64,000 nucleotides of DNA from Acidimicrobiia bacterium (GTDB lineage: Bacteria; Actinomycetota; Acidimicrobiia; Acidimicrobiales; Poriferisodalaceae). The translations under genes were made by a program, and so were the position numbers. Numbering within the stretch: the first letter of the stretch is position 1; the number at the start of each line of letters is the position of its first letter. The notes beneath the pieces were generated by a model. That model was not told the origin of the DNA. It saw nothing but the letters and a program-made list of their open reading frames with translations, and did not search any database. Where the stretch lies: positions 112,630 to 176,629 of the forward strand of contig JAJDTF010000131.1 of the NCBI GenBank assembly GCA_022827265.1. The letters are read 5' to 3'. Of the stretch, positions 63,999-64,000 are shown one piece after another.

Positions 63999-64000
63999 CG

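Overview
The window looks like a stretch of high-GC actinobacterial chromosome. An Acidimicrobiia-like member of the Actinomycetota is my best guess, but this is inferred from gene content and order only. Pointers are the order rel-hisS-aspS-alaS-ruvX-mltG-aroE-aroB-aroQ-efp-nusB-pyrR, an actinobacterial integration host factor next to gmk-rpoZ-coaBC-metK-priA-def-fmt, a helicase-deficient PriA, many GTG/TTG starts, and many start codons lying 6-10 nt behind a TANNNT box, as in leaderless mRNAs. I recognised no rRNA or tRNA gene.

Layout. 1-5424: a large unknown membrane protein, a membrane-anchored serine protease fused to an HNH nuclease, and a small-protein/nucleotidyltransferase pair. 5557-17004: housekeeping genes rel, hisS, aspS, two small envelope-type proteins, a toxin-antitoxin-like pair, alaS, ruvX and mltG. 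17027-27520: an accessory defence island holding a type II restriction-modification pair, a secreted cell-wall-binding metallopeptidase, a small HTH protein, and a complete compact type II-C CRISPR-Cas system. That system has 22 identical repeats with 21 spacers, then cas2, cas1 and a 1045-residue cas9 on the minus strand, and a candidate tracrRNA on the plus strand beside the cas9 start. 27650-32040: aroE, prepilin peptidase, aroB, aroQ, efp and nusB. 32041-43090: a second accessory block with a lipoprotein, a Cys-rich secreted protein and a Tad/Flp pilus locus. 43091-60504: a pyrimidine operon (pyrR, pyrB, a pseudo-dihydroorotase, carA, carB, pyrD, pyrF) running into mihF-gmk-rpoZ-coaBC-metK-priA-def-fmt. 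60629-63998: a phosphodiesterase, an amidohydrolase, and a convergent metallo-beta-lactamase/dienoyl-CoA isomerase pair.

How they work together. The crRNA strand, judged by repeat polarity and tracrRNA complementarity, is opposite to the cas genes, as in other type II-C loci, and each repeat ends in a possible -10 box. The Tad genes would use the prepilin peptidase in the aro cluster. The pyr operon begins with a PyrR-binding RNA loop next to the pyrR ribosome-binding site, followed by a terminator-like hairpin inside the first codons. This suggests coupling of translation to attenuation. The junction pyrR/pyrB carries a recent-looking 71-bp duplication that creates a 24-codon mini-gene.

Most unusual items: the protease-HNH fusion, the CRISPR-Cas9 locus with its tracrRNA and an HTH gene whose stop codon lies inside repeat 1, the PyrR leader, the duplicated pyrR-pyrB junction, the metal-ligand-less dihydroorotase, and a dispersed intergenic repeat shared by the alaS-ruvX and pyrF-mihF gaps.
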